Assembly: GCF_001039355.2 (NCBI RefSeq)
Contig: NW_019776172.1
Location: 63,825-98,289 of the forward strand
Reading direction: 5' to 3'
Length of the DNA stretch: 34,465 nt
Origin: Lingula anatina
Taxonomy: Eukaryota; Brachiopoda; Lingulata; Lingulida; Lingulidae
Shown: in pieces, positions 22,150 through 33,019 of the stretch
How positions within the stretch are numbered: position 1 is the first letter of the stretch
How the letters are laid out: the number at the start of each line of letters is the position of its first letter
Notes under the pieces: generated by a model
Databases searched by the model: none
Told to the model about the DNA's origin: nothing
Seen by the model: the letters and a program-made list of their open reading frames with translations, nothing else
Program-made: the position numbers and the translations under genes

Positions 22150-24285
22150 GTGAAAGTATTAAAAGGATATTATTTATTTAATTTGCAGATCCGTTCAATG
22201 ATCACGAAAAAGGCGGAGGATATATTACACGTTTGGACGAAGTACGAGGTGTGTATGAACAAAGAGAAAAGCGGAGGATTTTTGGCAGAAACAAGCATAA
22301 TAGGTAAATTTGGGATGAAGTTAGGTTAAACAAAATCATGTGCATGAATATGTTTGAAATCAATATTGTAAACATTCTGTATTAACTTGGTAGACACCCC
22401 CCCCAAAAAAAAATACGAACGAAAAATGCAACACAATCGTCTTGCTTTGTCTTGATTGCAAATCGATAAGACATATTTTTTTATATATTTCAGGTGTCAA
22501 TTTTGTCTTGACAGAGCAAGAAGACAAACGTTATGACGCCGTGGTTGTAAGCGTCAATAACAGCAAAAAAACCATCGCGAACACGCAGACCTACGAGTTT
22601 CAAAACCCGACCAAGCTTGGAAGTTGCGTCCGACCCCTGGTGGCAACCATGGTTAATCGTAGTCAGCGGTTCCTTCTTCAAGGAAAGCAAATCCTTCTAA
22701 TTGGCGGAGGGGAAGGAGTAAACAAAAAGTTTGTTTGGGAAGCTGCCGAGAATTACTTTGTGAAGGTAAATGTTTTCAACAAGCGGTGTACAAATTTATT
22801 TTATTTTATTTTATTTTATTTTATTTTATTTTATGTACTTACTTATTCATTAATTTATTGGTTAATCCAAAAATTATATCCATTTTAAGTAATTTGTTCA
22901 ATTTACTGAATATGTATCTCTTCTGGTATACATTCGCCGTTTAAATTTACATCTGTATCAGAACTAATTGTTCTGAAAAGTGTCAAGGCATTTATTAAAC
23001 GGATATTTATGTGCGTGTTTCCCACACATTTCAGATCATTTTGATTGACCCTGATCCTAATCACAGTGCGGCCAAATGTGTATACAAGTTTATCCAATGT
23101 GACATAGAAGACGTGAGTCATGACGATGAAATTGCCAAGAGGGTGGTCCAAATAATTCGCACTCAAGGCCTAGTCGTAGACGGGTGCATGACCGTTGTTG
23201 ACGAATACGTTCCTCTGACGGCTCTGGTGTGCAAAGAACTGTGTCTGCTTGGTAATACGCCTGAGGCTGCAACAAAATGTAAAAATAAAATATTTACCCA
23301 AAAAGCTTTAATGGAAAATGCAACCAGTAGCTCTTTCTTGCCAAACCCTCATCTGTATGCAGTCAAGATACACGAAATTGACCGACCTGAAGATGTGAAG
23401 GGATCCTCAAATCATATTCAATACCCGGCAATTTTGAAGCCGGTTTACGGGTCATCTTCCTTTGGAGTATACCTTGTCAAAGACGAGAAAGAATGTCTGA
23501 AGTCCTTCGACGCCGTTCAGAAAATCCTAAAAGCTGAGGACGAAAAGGCGTTAGTAATTTGTAACGGCAACGAAATGCATCTAGCCGAGTATGCACTGGG
23601 AACGAGGCATGGAGTCGATATCGTCATGTTTCGAGGAAAGATTTTAGCGGCATTCATCTCTGATTGTGGACCTTCCCGCTTTCCACTTTTTATCGAGACT
23701 TCATCGTGTATGCCGTCATGTTTACCACTTGACAAGCAACGACAGCTAGTAACGGCCACACAGCAGTGTGTTAGAGCAGTTGGTCTCACTGATGGTGTGT
23801 ATAATATTGAGTTTAAAATGACACCCACGGGACCAAAATTGACTGAGATCAACGGAAGAATGTCTGGATACCATTACCGGAACTGGATACTTGCCGTCTT
23901 CGATACGGATATCCTTTTCCTTAATTTCTTAATTGCATGTGGGATACGGCCCAGCGTCCGGCCATTGGAGCCAAGGTGCCAGCTCATAGGGGTTATGTGT
24001 ACAACAACAGCCCACGCCAAGGCACTATCGCGGCCGGGCATTGCTACAGCGGAGATCCTTGTCGAGGCTCATGAAGAAGGAGAAATAATTTTCTTTCCAA
24101 TAGAGCCCAACTTGGAGGAAAAAGAACCCTTTGAGAAGCCATTATTTCATGTAGCTGTTAAGGGGAAATCTGTAAATGAGGCGAAGAAAAAGCTGTTGGC
24201 TGTTTGCAGGAAATATGGGATAGAAAACCAACAGTATCCAGTAGAGCGCTTTCTGTCCCCTTTCGTGGAGTTATCTTGGCCATGA
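19569..24285 (+). CDS. CARNS1: Carnosine-synthase-like ATP-grasp ligase, copy B (8 exons)
   Basis: This is a paralogue of copy A. Exons: 19569-19676, 20017-20293, 20629-20942, 21326-21509, 21746-21945, 22189-22303, 22494-22765 and 23035-24285; phases equal those of copy A, giving 906 residues. The ATG has A at -3 and G at +4. Domains follow the same order: the LDDRILTRILVAD block, a central linker, then ATP-grasp residues in exon 8 with PAILKP, the GSSSFGV loop, YNIEF and EIN (761-763) followed by GRM. The loop after it reads SGYH, retaining one of the glycines expected from vertebrate CARNS1. The exon 5 donor is an unusual GTTCGT at 21946, used because it keeps the paralogous length of 200 bases. 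The terminal exon is 1251 bases, exactly as in copy A. The gene is tail to tail with the NB-ARC gene. A CARNS family ligase is well supported; the substrate is not known. Confidence 0.87.
19677..20016 (+). other. CARNS-like B intron 1, nothing recognised
   Basis: A 340-base AT-rich intron. The short open frame at 19725-19937 has no family similarity. Confidence 0.6.
20294..20628 (+). other. CARNS-like B intron 2, nothing recognised
   Basis: A 335-base AT-rich intron with no recognised element. Confidence 0.6.
20943..21325 (+). other. CARNS-like B intron 3 with CT microsatellite
   Basis: A (CT)n tract of about 45 bases (around 20962-21006) lies some 20 bases after the donor. The rest has no recognised feature. 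Confidence 0.7.
22104..22147. repeat. Poly-C followed by poly-A tract
   Basis: Twelve C bases are followed by 32 A bases in intron 5 of copy B. A smaller C8-A9-like version occurs near 22397-22411. Length may be inaccurate in the assembly. Confidence 0.9.
22795..22834. repeat. (TTTTA)n pentanucleotide microsatellite
   Basis: This tract lies about 30 bases after the donor of exon 7 of copy B and is absent from the equivalent intron of copy A. Confidence 0.92.
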
Positions 24286-24963
24286 AAGGCGAGGACGCAG
24301 ATGTGGGAAACACAGGGCGTGTTGTTGTGAAAAATTTAGTATCATGAATGTATTAAGAGGCGTCCGTTATTACAAGACACCCGAATGCAAAATAACTAAG
24401 GTTTTCTTATGCCTATCAGTAAGTTGATATTTTCATATTCAGTTTCACACACACACACATGACAAAGATGCAGTGATGGAAATCCCTGCACTTGGGCATT
24501 GATTTCCTTTTAAAATCTTTTTCCTCTTAAAACTATTATTAAGCCTCTCCAACGTTTCTTTCTTTCATTCCCATTACATTGTCATCTCTTTATTTTAATT
24601 ATTATAAACATTTTGAAAAAGGGTGCACCATAAACATTACTCAGTGCATATATGGTTTAATGAATAGTGTATGTTGTTTTCGTGGAGTTGTCCTAGCAAT
24701 ATATATGTCGATGCTGTAGCTGTCAAGAAAACAGTGTAGTACCGATAACTACATGTATTAAACCGAAGATCTCCCCATGTTGATTGTGAGGAAGCACGTT
24801 ATAGACTAAAGTTTGGAACTATTTTGTTTGTCTTTAGCTTTCCAGTAGATAACTATATTATAAAGTAGGTGGCTTATCTCTGATGGAGTTCTTGACAGTT
24901 ATAAATTGTAACAGGCATCTTTGCTGCTACTTTAAATATAACGAGGATTGTCAGCTACGAGTA

Positions 24964-25003
24964 CAAGTGAGTGTGTGTGTGTGTGTGTGCGTGCGTGTGC
25001 GTG
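24964..25003. repeat. (GT)n/(GTGC)n microsatellite
   Basis: An alternating GT tract grading into GTGC. It creates a cysteine/valine-rich chance frame. Confidence 0.92.
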
Positions 25004-26951
25004 TACGAGTACGAGGAAGGATATAGGCGTGTTTGTATATGCTCTAAGTGGCGGATTGAGGCCGTCTTCTGGGTCTTCTTTTCAAGTTTACATTGACGGG
25101 TATCTGATATTTTTTCTGTCGGAAGACAGAAATGGAGAATGGATCAACAAAGATAATTTGGACTGTCAGAAAATATCGCTGGATCCGCCTAAGACTTGTA
25201 CACGAAAGCTTGAGCGCGTGTAAGTAGGCATATGTATATGTAGATATTGTGTGTATATATTTTTTCTTACACTAAATTTGCTGGAATGACAAAAATGAAC
25301 TTAAGAAACATATATATATTTTATCTTTGGCTTGAAACAAATTACAACAATAATTTCGAAAATACTATTTAGAATATTGTGAATGATTACTAATGAAGAA
25401 AAAAGTACAATTAATAAAAATCAGGCGTATTTTATCCGCACCATGGAAATGAACCACAGCATAACTCACCGCTCATATCCTTCATTTCAGACGTCTATCT
25501 CAACGTATTCTGACTAGGTGAAGAATTTTTTATTGCATAATTACAAAGCTCAAGTCCTTAACTTATCAAAAATTGCCTTATTTCATTCAAATTCGGTGCT
25601 GTGTTAGGCGAAAATTTCCAATCGGTGAGTGTTACATTTGGACCTCAATTTCCTTTCCACTTTTATGTACAAAGTTTGTTACTATAGCAACGTGACAGAC
25701 ATTTTAGTTATGCATCATCCGAAAGGTTTTGGTATGGACCCTTAGATAAAAGGAAGAGTTAAAGCTGAAATGTAAAACCGTTATAGGGTTTTCAAACAAC
25801 TTTCACTACTTCCGTTACAATATTTTGTGTAGTCAGGACCCCCAAATTTCAGATGTCAATATCTATGTTTTTCAAAAATTTTCAGATTTTTTGAAGGTGT
25901 GATTTCAACATTGTTTGTTATAGTTATCAAACAAAAAAATATTGGTTGAATCTGTCGACCCTCACCCACCTTGCCACATTTTGACTGATTTGGTTGTCTT
26001 CTCGTGAAATGGCATCTAAAGTTCTAATATTTAATATTACTCTTCAGAAAGAAACAAAACGTGACTTGAACTGATTTCATTATATCATACTTGTCATATG
26101 TGGTAATGCAATTTTTTTTCATTTTGCATAGTCCCATAATACAGAGCAGTGCATTACAATACAGTCATTTTTGTTTGATATTTGTTTGATGCAGCTGCTC
26201 TAGTGACTTAATTGCTCAAGAATCGCACAAGATAAAACTTATTTTAGAGTCTTGGACTGCCAGTCAGATAAGATAAAAAAAAAACAATCGTCTTAAACAA
26301 TTATAAATTATAAGTATTGGATAATTAAAGACATTTATAAAGAAGATGTATGCCAGGAATAATAGTTCAAATTTTGGTGAATAAAACGAATATTTTGATT
26401 CATCCTCTCACAGTTGTCATGTCACAATCGGCTGACTGAATCAGATTTTGTTAGATGTGTCTCAGGGCCGGTGGCGAAGCAATTATAATGGGGGGTGGAA
26501 GCCGTTTTAAGTCTACAGCATACATGGTATTATAGCATTTGGATCATCTTGGATCTCTAAGACGCTTAATGACAGAGAGATTGAGAAAATCTTACATTTT
26601 ATAAATAACTCATCAAAAAATATGTTCTAGGAGCATAATGACTATCCTCTTAAAGACACATCATCAGACTATGCTGTATGTTCAGCCGCTGAATTCATTT
26701 TGTTCAATCCACTCAATTAAAATGCCAATCAGAAGCTGTTTGTAATTAAAATTCAGTTTCAGTGTTTACCTTTTGTACTAGCACCATTGAGCTGTTTTTC
26801 AAAGAGATAAACTATTTAATCGAGCCTAACCTGAACATTTTTTTGTTTTTGAAAAAAATATTGTCACTATCAAATAATATACACGGTACCGGTATATTCC
26901 ATATCATAATTTTGAATCCTACAGACACCCTTCCCTAATCTATCAATTGCC

Positions 26952-26957
26952 TTTATT
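26952..26957 (-). promoter_or_regulatory. Possible polyadenylation signal of the NB-ARC gene
   Basis: Reading on the minus strand, AATAAA lies about 13 bases after the TGA stop at 26971-26973. If used it would give an unusually short 3' UTR. Confidence 0.4.
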
Positions 26958-26970
26958 CTTATAGCAAATG

Positions 26971-29900
26971 TCATGCTTCCTCCAACGAAAATTCTTCAAC
27001 TTGTACTGGTACAGTAAGTCTATTCAAACGCGTCACTTCCCTCTTTGCCAACTTTTCGTTTTCCGTCGATGCTCTGTCTTCGCCAGCCATCCTGTAAAGC
27101 TTTGCCAATTCCTTGTAAACTGTGAACGGCATTTTAGACCTTGGCCATTGCTCATGAACCTGTGGAGTTAAATTGGCAGCTTCTTGCAAGTTGGACAGAC
27201 TTTGTTCATATAAATTGCGACATTGGTCACAGCGTAGAACTCCTTGGCGTGGTCTACCAGTCGCCTTGGGCATGGTGTTCTGTTCATCCGTGGACAAAAT
27301 ACCAACATGGCGTCCAAACACTTGTTCACACCCATTGCTGTTATTTTCAGCAACCGCTGTTCGTCCATTTGGTGCCACGTTTTCTTGGTCAACTCGTTGA
27401 GCCACTGCCTCGTATATTTGCTCAGCCTGTGCCTGTCCTAAATGAAGCAGGTGTTCAACCAATGTGAAATGATTAGGTGTATGTTCTCTCCGGGTATCAA
27501 CAGCTTTCTGAAAGTAACCCTCAGCTTTAAGAAACTCCTTGTTCATCATACAAACAAGTCCAAAATTATCATAAATGAGAGCTATATCTGTCGTCTTCCC
27601 AATTTTCTGACACATAGCAAATGCCTCCTGCAGCATAGGCAAAGCTCTCTTAGTATCTCCTTTTTTGACGTAAAGCATCGCTGTATTACTTAGAGAGTCA
27701 ACCACGGCTAAATTGGATTGCTTCATAAACTTTCGTTTGTATTTCAGACCAAGTTCAAAATTCTTCAGCGCTCGGTCATCATCTCCCTGCTCAAGATATG
27801 TCAATCCCATATTGTTGTAGATACTCCCGATGGAAGGATGTTCTCCAAAGTTGGACACCCGTAACTTTAAGGAGTGCATAAAATAACGTATGGCCTCCTC
27901 TAGCTTTCCTGAAATTATCATTATTATATTAAAAAAGGGTGATTTCACTCCTTCTCTAGCTAATAAAATACAAAAAAATAGATGATAAACACATATATTG
28001 CTACACGGGCTGGACGGCTTACTAGTACAAACTAAAATCTATCCCCATATACAGCCCCATTTCTTGAATAAGAAAATTTATTGCTTTCTTTTCCTGTTTA
28101 TTTCTTTTACATTATTCAAAGCGATGATAATTATGTGACGTGATAATTTTACTCAACCATCCCTGTAGAGACAAGCCCCAAGATCGAGAGTGTTTGGCAC
28201 ATAACAACGTTTGTGTGCATACCCCCCTCCTCTTCCAGTTTGTATGCCTCCTGAAGATACCTGTGAATAAAACGCCATCTATGTTAAAGGAAACACATAA
28301 TTGATACTACAAAAGCACTCAGAGGGCGTAAACCTCCGCCACGGAAACTGGTAGATAACAACAGAGAAGCATATTCCTTTTTTAAGGAAACTTCGGTTGT
28401 GGTCACCTTTACAGCATCACGTTAAATGTTCATTTTATTCAGAATCAGAATTTCTGCACGTTGCACGGTCTGCACTGCGTTGCTTGTTTTTATTTTTTTT
28501 TTTTCAGAATCTTAAAAGAAAGTATGAACAATTGACATTGCATTACCTAGAAAAACTTTTCATAGAGAAATTTATGTCTAAAAATTACAAAGCAGCAAGT
28601 ATATACGGTTTGAAGGAAAGGTCGGTTGTTTGTACCTTTTAACCCAATGTGATACATCTTACGGCACAAATGTGGTCGTCATATATGATCGTTCTAAATT
28701 GATAATTCTGATGCAAGAGCTCAGGCCAGAGCATACACATAACGTGTGTGGCGTGTACCATAAAATAGATCAAAGTATTTTTATTACAATTTACGTAGCT
28801 TCGAGCAAAAGACTTTCGCTGGTTACCCATATAAACAAAAGTATACTTTCATCTTAAAATCTTCAAAGAAAAACGTACTGTTGTGACTTATTCAGGTCGC
28901 CAGTCTTGTAGTAATTCCAACCCAGATGCTGATACAGAGAGGCCATGTCTACAGGAGTACCCTTGGCGGAAAGAATGAACCTCGCCTTCTCATAATAAGC
29001 TATGCCTTTTCGTATATCACCCTGAAATATTACAGTCAAAACATCGATATTAGTTGGTTGTGATCATATTTAATACTAAAATCAGTTTAACACAACGCTA
29101 GAGGACTCACGATTGAATATAGTTGCAACTGAGTGAAAGGGATAAATATACAAAAAACAAATCAACAATAAAAAAACAAACAAACAAACAAACAAACAAA
29201 CAAATGGCACTGATATAAATTTATACATACAAATACAATTCATTGCCGAAGCAAATGTTATAACATTACATAAAATAAGTAGGGTCATTTTAAACCAAAC
29301 TGGACACAAAACGTACGATATCAGGGATGAATATAAAATTCCTCGCAATAACTTCCCACTCTTCGTGAGCTGAAACTCCCATCAAACCCAATAATAAGAG
29401 AGATAATCATAAATATCTCATAAATTTAGAAAGTCTTGCAAATCAAATGATTATTTATGTACCTCAATATTGGTCACCGCTTGTGCATATGCAGATAGCA
29501 TAAGTCCATGATGTCTGTGGTCGGCACCATCAAACATTCTAGACTGCTCCATCATGTCTTCATAGAAGCCAATGCTATCCTCTGCATAATAAATAACTTA
29601 TCCATAATATTAATAGTACGGTTAGTGAAACATGTTTCTAAAATATATAAACAAAAGTTATGTATTTGAGATTCTTGAATTATTATACCATAAACATCTG
29701 CATGCTTTAATTCACCCTACTAAATGGCCTTCGAATTAATTCTTTTCAATGGATGACATGGCAAAAAAAAAACAGCAAATACATATTCACAAGCAAATCA
29801 GCAAATACTTTCATATGCATAAAACTTTACAGACAAGATACAAAACACCAAATCAAACAAATTAACTACAGTGCTTGTATACTTGTGACTTGACCCATTT

Positions 29901-30774
29901 CTAGGATAGAATAATAAAAAATAAAACATAACTTACTTTGGAAAAAGTTGATGATAGGGTATTCTGCCAACATAGCCACTTTGATAAAACTTTTGTAGCT
30001 GTCTTCAGTACAATGCATCGCCTGAGTGAGCAGCTTCTCCAAGTTCTTCCATTCCACGTCCATGGTGGCAGTGGCAGTGCTTGAGTTCTTGGACTGCATT
30101 TGGTTATTAACACACTGAAGAATATCTGCGAAAAACTTACTATAACGGAGCCTAACCTCTGGAAAGAACACAGTATGTTGACTTTAGAATGAGACGATTG
30201 AGGGCTTATTTATAATGAAACTATTGTTTTACGTAGATCGACTCAACTCCGTCAGGTTTCTTCTTTATATGCAATCAGATTAACATATAAACACGTCTCC
30301 TCTTTTTTCCAACATGCCCGTTTAATGGCCAACTTTCCTGTATTATTTTCAACGCCAAGTGGAGTCGCGTAAATCTGTTAATCTGCTTGCACTGAGCAAG
30401 AGGTCCCGTGGAATTTGATCGATCTACGTATAGCGATAGTTTCATTAAAAATGATCCCTTATACTCAAAACGATTTAGTCCTGTATTAATTTAATATTAC
30501 CATAAACTTAGTAATTCTCGTAACTGCAGATAAATGGATATCATATGGCACACTCTACCTGTGTTCAGAAACCTTTTAATACTTTGACAGAACTAACCTG
30601 GTAATTCCCTTATCCGCACATGCTTTTCCACATATTCTCTTATTAACGAGTGGATGTCATATCTCATCTTTTGCCTCTGTACTAAGGACAATCCTGCTGA
30701 TTCTTCATGTATAATGGACACTCTTGATAGTTCCTTCACGACTTTAACGCCACCAGTTTCTTGCTTGATGCCTA

Positions 30775-30840
<66 letters not shown>

Positions 30841-33017
30841 TTGGGAACACCAGTCTCATTGACGTGTATTAAAAACAGTGTTAGTATTGATAAGGATATG
30901 AACCAAGCTTCTTCAACTCTTACCATGTGCAATACGCTACAAGATATAATAGCAGACTTTTAACCTTCAATATGCACCATGTCTTTACTTGTATAAAATG
31001 AAAGTTCAGTGTCTACTGAGAGAGAGAAAGAGGAGGAAAAGAGAGAGTTAGGGTTAGAGTTAGGTTAGGGTTAGAGTGAAACAAAATAGACATTTATACA
31101 CTCCAAATGCATCTTGTAATATAATAAACAGAGGTTTTCTTCAGATACAGTGATATCTCTCTTCATACCACTCATCTTACACTTTTTTATATCGATCAAG
31201 TCAGACCATTTCATTCGAGTGTCTGTGATCTTTGGAAATGACACAGCTGATATCAATACCATATACAAAAGAACTGTACGTTCAAGCTCCCAGGTTTTTG
31301 CTTCATCAGTGTCACCGACTTTCACCAGGCGTAATGGTGATTTCAAAATTCGTCTTCTCGCTTTTGTCTCGGATGGCTGTATACATGTATTAGACAAAAT
31401 GACATATTCAAGATGTATCTAACCATACCCAAAACTGCAGCAACGGCCTCTTTGCTGAAATGACCAGGGATGTAACCTATGGCCCCTAAGTGCTGTCTGA
31501 AAACTTCCGTCAGTCGGGCAAGGTGATTTCTTATCACTTTATCTAAAATAATAATAAAAACACATACCGTATATATAAACTAAATAAAAACATCTTTTAT
31601 ATATCGTCTTAACTTTATTTATACTTAGTTAAAATGTTGACGTGTGATTTTTCCGATATGATCACTAAATAAAAATAATACTATATTAAATTTCTTCTAC
31701 ATTGTATTTGACTATTTTTAAAGAGAGCTAAAGGAACTCGAAAGGGTGAAATTATTATTCCAACATATATGATTTTTATAAACACATTTTGTCATCCTAT
31801 ATATACCTTATTTTGTGTCTTAACAAATCACAGTATTATTGATAATTGTCTGACCGTTTCATTCTCCAAAGTAAACCTACCTATTATCTCAGAGTCAGAG
31901 AAACTATCGTCACTGAGAGCTTTCAGCCGCTCTTCCTTCATGAGGTCCAACATTTCACTTGGGCTCAGAATACCATCGCGTAGTACGCTCCCTAGAAAAA
32001 TTCGAGGTACATATTCTGAAGAAAATATTTTAACAAAATGAATAAATTATTTAATAGAAAAGTAATGTTCAGAAAGTAAATATGTAGTAATAAAAACCCG
32101 GGAGCCTTAACAAAAGTGAATGGCCCTGAATGGCCCTCTAAATATAGAGGGATTTTTTTTCCAAAAAATAAAGATTATTATTATTTTTTGGTTGTGTTAT
32201 AGTTTATATTAAAGGGAGATGTTTATATTGGTTAGAATAACAGTTGTATACACAAGTTGTGCGATATATTACTTTTAAAAATGCAAACAGTATATATTTG
32301 ACTTACCTACAATGATTAAAGCAAGAGGCAATCTTGCACATTGTTCTGCAAGTTTAGTCAAAGTATTTTCGTCTTTAAATGAACCCTCATTTTCTGCATC
32401 GGAGTGGGAAAAAATGTCAAGTAATAACGCTTTTGCGTCTGAAATACAAAGTGGCATTAAACTCAGCTCAAAATATATTCTATTCAGTCTTGCAAATTGT
32501 AACTTGGTGCGAGAAACGATGAAGACCCTCACATCAGGGCACTCGTTTATGACATCAAACACAAACGTGAGCAGCACATTCTGCAGGTCATGGCTGACAC
32601 TTCTCGTAGTTGCCGCAGACTCGGCGATGTGTTCGCATTTTTCAAAAATCAGCACACATGGCGTAATATTTTTCAAATGTGCGATGATTTGTCGCTGCAG
32701 CAGACGCTCAGTTGTTGATTCGATGGTAAGCAAAGGATCTGTTTTTTCTAATAATTCAAGAGCAACATATTTAAAGAAGTCTTTTGCGCTGTTTACACTT
32801 TGCATCGACACGAATGAGGTGCATAGGCTACCATTGTACCTCTTTGCAGACACCTGTCTCAAAATCTCCCGCGTTAAGCTTGCCTTTCCAATGCCGGGAG
32901 GACCATAGATACCAAATATCCGATGCTGTGTCCAAGAATCTGTAATAAGCTTTGTTTCTTTTTCTCGGCCGATGAAGGTAGGGCGTTCTAAATGGATCGC
33001 CATGTTGTTTACGTCAT
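26971..33017 (-). CDS. NB-ARC/TPR STAND ATPase, NLR-like (9 exons)
   Basis: STAND ATPases of this design act as nucleotide-controlled scaffolds, often in innate immunity or cell death; the partner here is unknown. Minus-strand exons: 33017-32307, 31991-31881, 31542-31429, 30771-30598, 30158-29937, 29581-29463, 29021-28879, 28260-28223 (38 bases) and 27908-26971. Borders are AG/GT and phases match. From the ATG at 33003 it encodes 851 residues. NB-ARC landmarks are a P-loop GPPGIGKAS (34-42), a kinase-2-like VLIFEK (117-122) lacking the usual paired aspartates, VSRT (163-166) and a GLPL-like RLPLAL (224-229). Exon 4 gives RYDIHSLIREYVE, like the winged-helix segment of these proteins. TPR-like repeats fill the C terminus, with YNNMGLTYLEQGD as one clear example. 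The ATG has good context (A at -3, G at +4), yet its frame is open back to the acceptor at 33018-33019, so upstream N-terminal exons such as a death-fold domain remain possible. Confidence 0.85.
28261..28878 (-). other. NB-ARC gene intron with repeat fragment
   Basis: A 618-base intron. About 28308-28345 matches the 5' end of the repeat at 17745, including AAAGCACT and ACCTCCGCCA. Small plus-strand frames in the rest have no support. Confidence 0.65.
29022..29462 (-). other. NB-ARC gene intron with (CAAA)n
   Basis: The main content of this 441-base intron is a CAAA microsatellite at about 29172-29204. Confidence 0.75.
29582..29936 (-). other. NB-ARC gene intron, nothing recognised
   Basis: A 355-base AT-rich intron with no recognised element. 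Confidence 0.6.
30159..30597 (-). other. NB-ARC gene intron, nothing recognised
   Basis: A 439-base intron. No exon, repeat or RNA gene was recognised. Confidence 0.6.
30777..30836. repeat. (TA)n microsatellite at a splice acceptor
   Basis: Sixty bases of alternating A and T end five bases from the AG acceptor of the minus-strand exon 30771-30598, replacing the usual pyrimidine tract. Confidence 0.95.
31046..31076. repeat. Degenerate TTAGGG-like tract
   Basis: The tract reads as TTAGGG, TTAGAG, TTAGG, TTAGGG, TTAGAG in tandem and is preceded by a GA-rich run. TTAGGG is the ancestral animal telomere unit. It may be a small interstitial telomeric sequence or a chance microsatellite. Confidence 0.6.
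31992..32306 (-). other. NB-ARC gene intron, nothing recognised
   Basis: A 315-base AT-rich intron between the NB-ARC exon and the SVLRDGILS exon. It contains a small palindrome (CCCTCTAAATATAGAGGG) and an ATT-rich run. Confidence 0.55.
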
Positions 33018-33019
33018 CT

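Larger units (their letters stand above)
24286..26970. other. Intergenic DNA between convergent genes
   Basis: It includes the 3' UTR of copy B and the 3' side of the minus-strand NB-ARC gene. A GT/GC-rich microsatellite lies at about 24964-25003. One possible orphan exon at about 25131-25219 is described in the findings. No other coding or RNA gene was recognised. Confidence 0.5.
30772..31428 (-). other. NB-ARC gene intron with two simple repeats
   Basis: A 657-base intron. It contains a (TA)n tract at 30777-30836 and a TTAGGG-like tract at about 31046-31076. A minus-strand frame of 108 residues (31071-31397) is open but unrecognised. Confidence 0.65.

Noticed and set aside
28489-28642. Possible plus-strand exon after a strong T-rich acceptor near 28506
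   Set aside because: The predicted peptide has no recognised family and lies antisense within an intron. No partner exon was found.
31071-31397. Minus-strand frame of 108 residues inside the NB-ARC gene intron
   Set aside because: It is open but has no recognised family. The flanking exons already join in phase without it, and its end overlaps the telomere-like tract.
32312-32908. Plus-strand frame of 198 residues
   Set aside because: It is the antisense shadow of the NB-ARC exon, which has clear family motifs on the minus strand.
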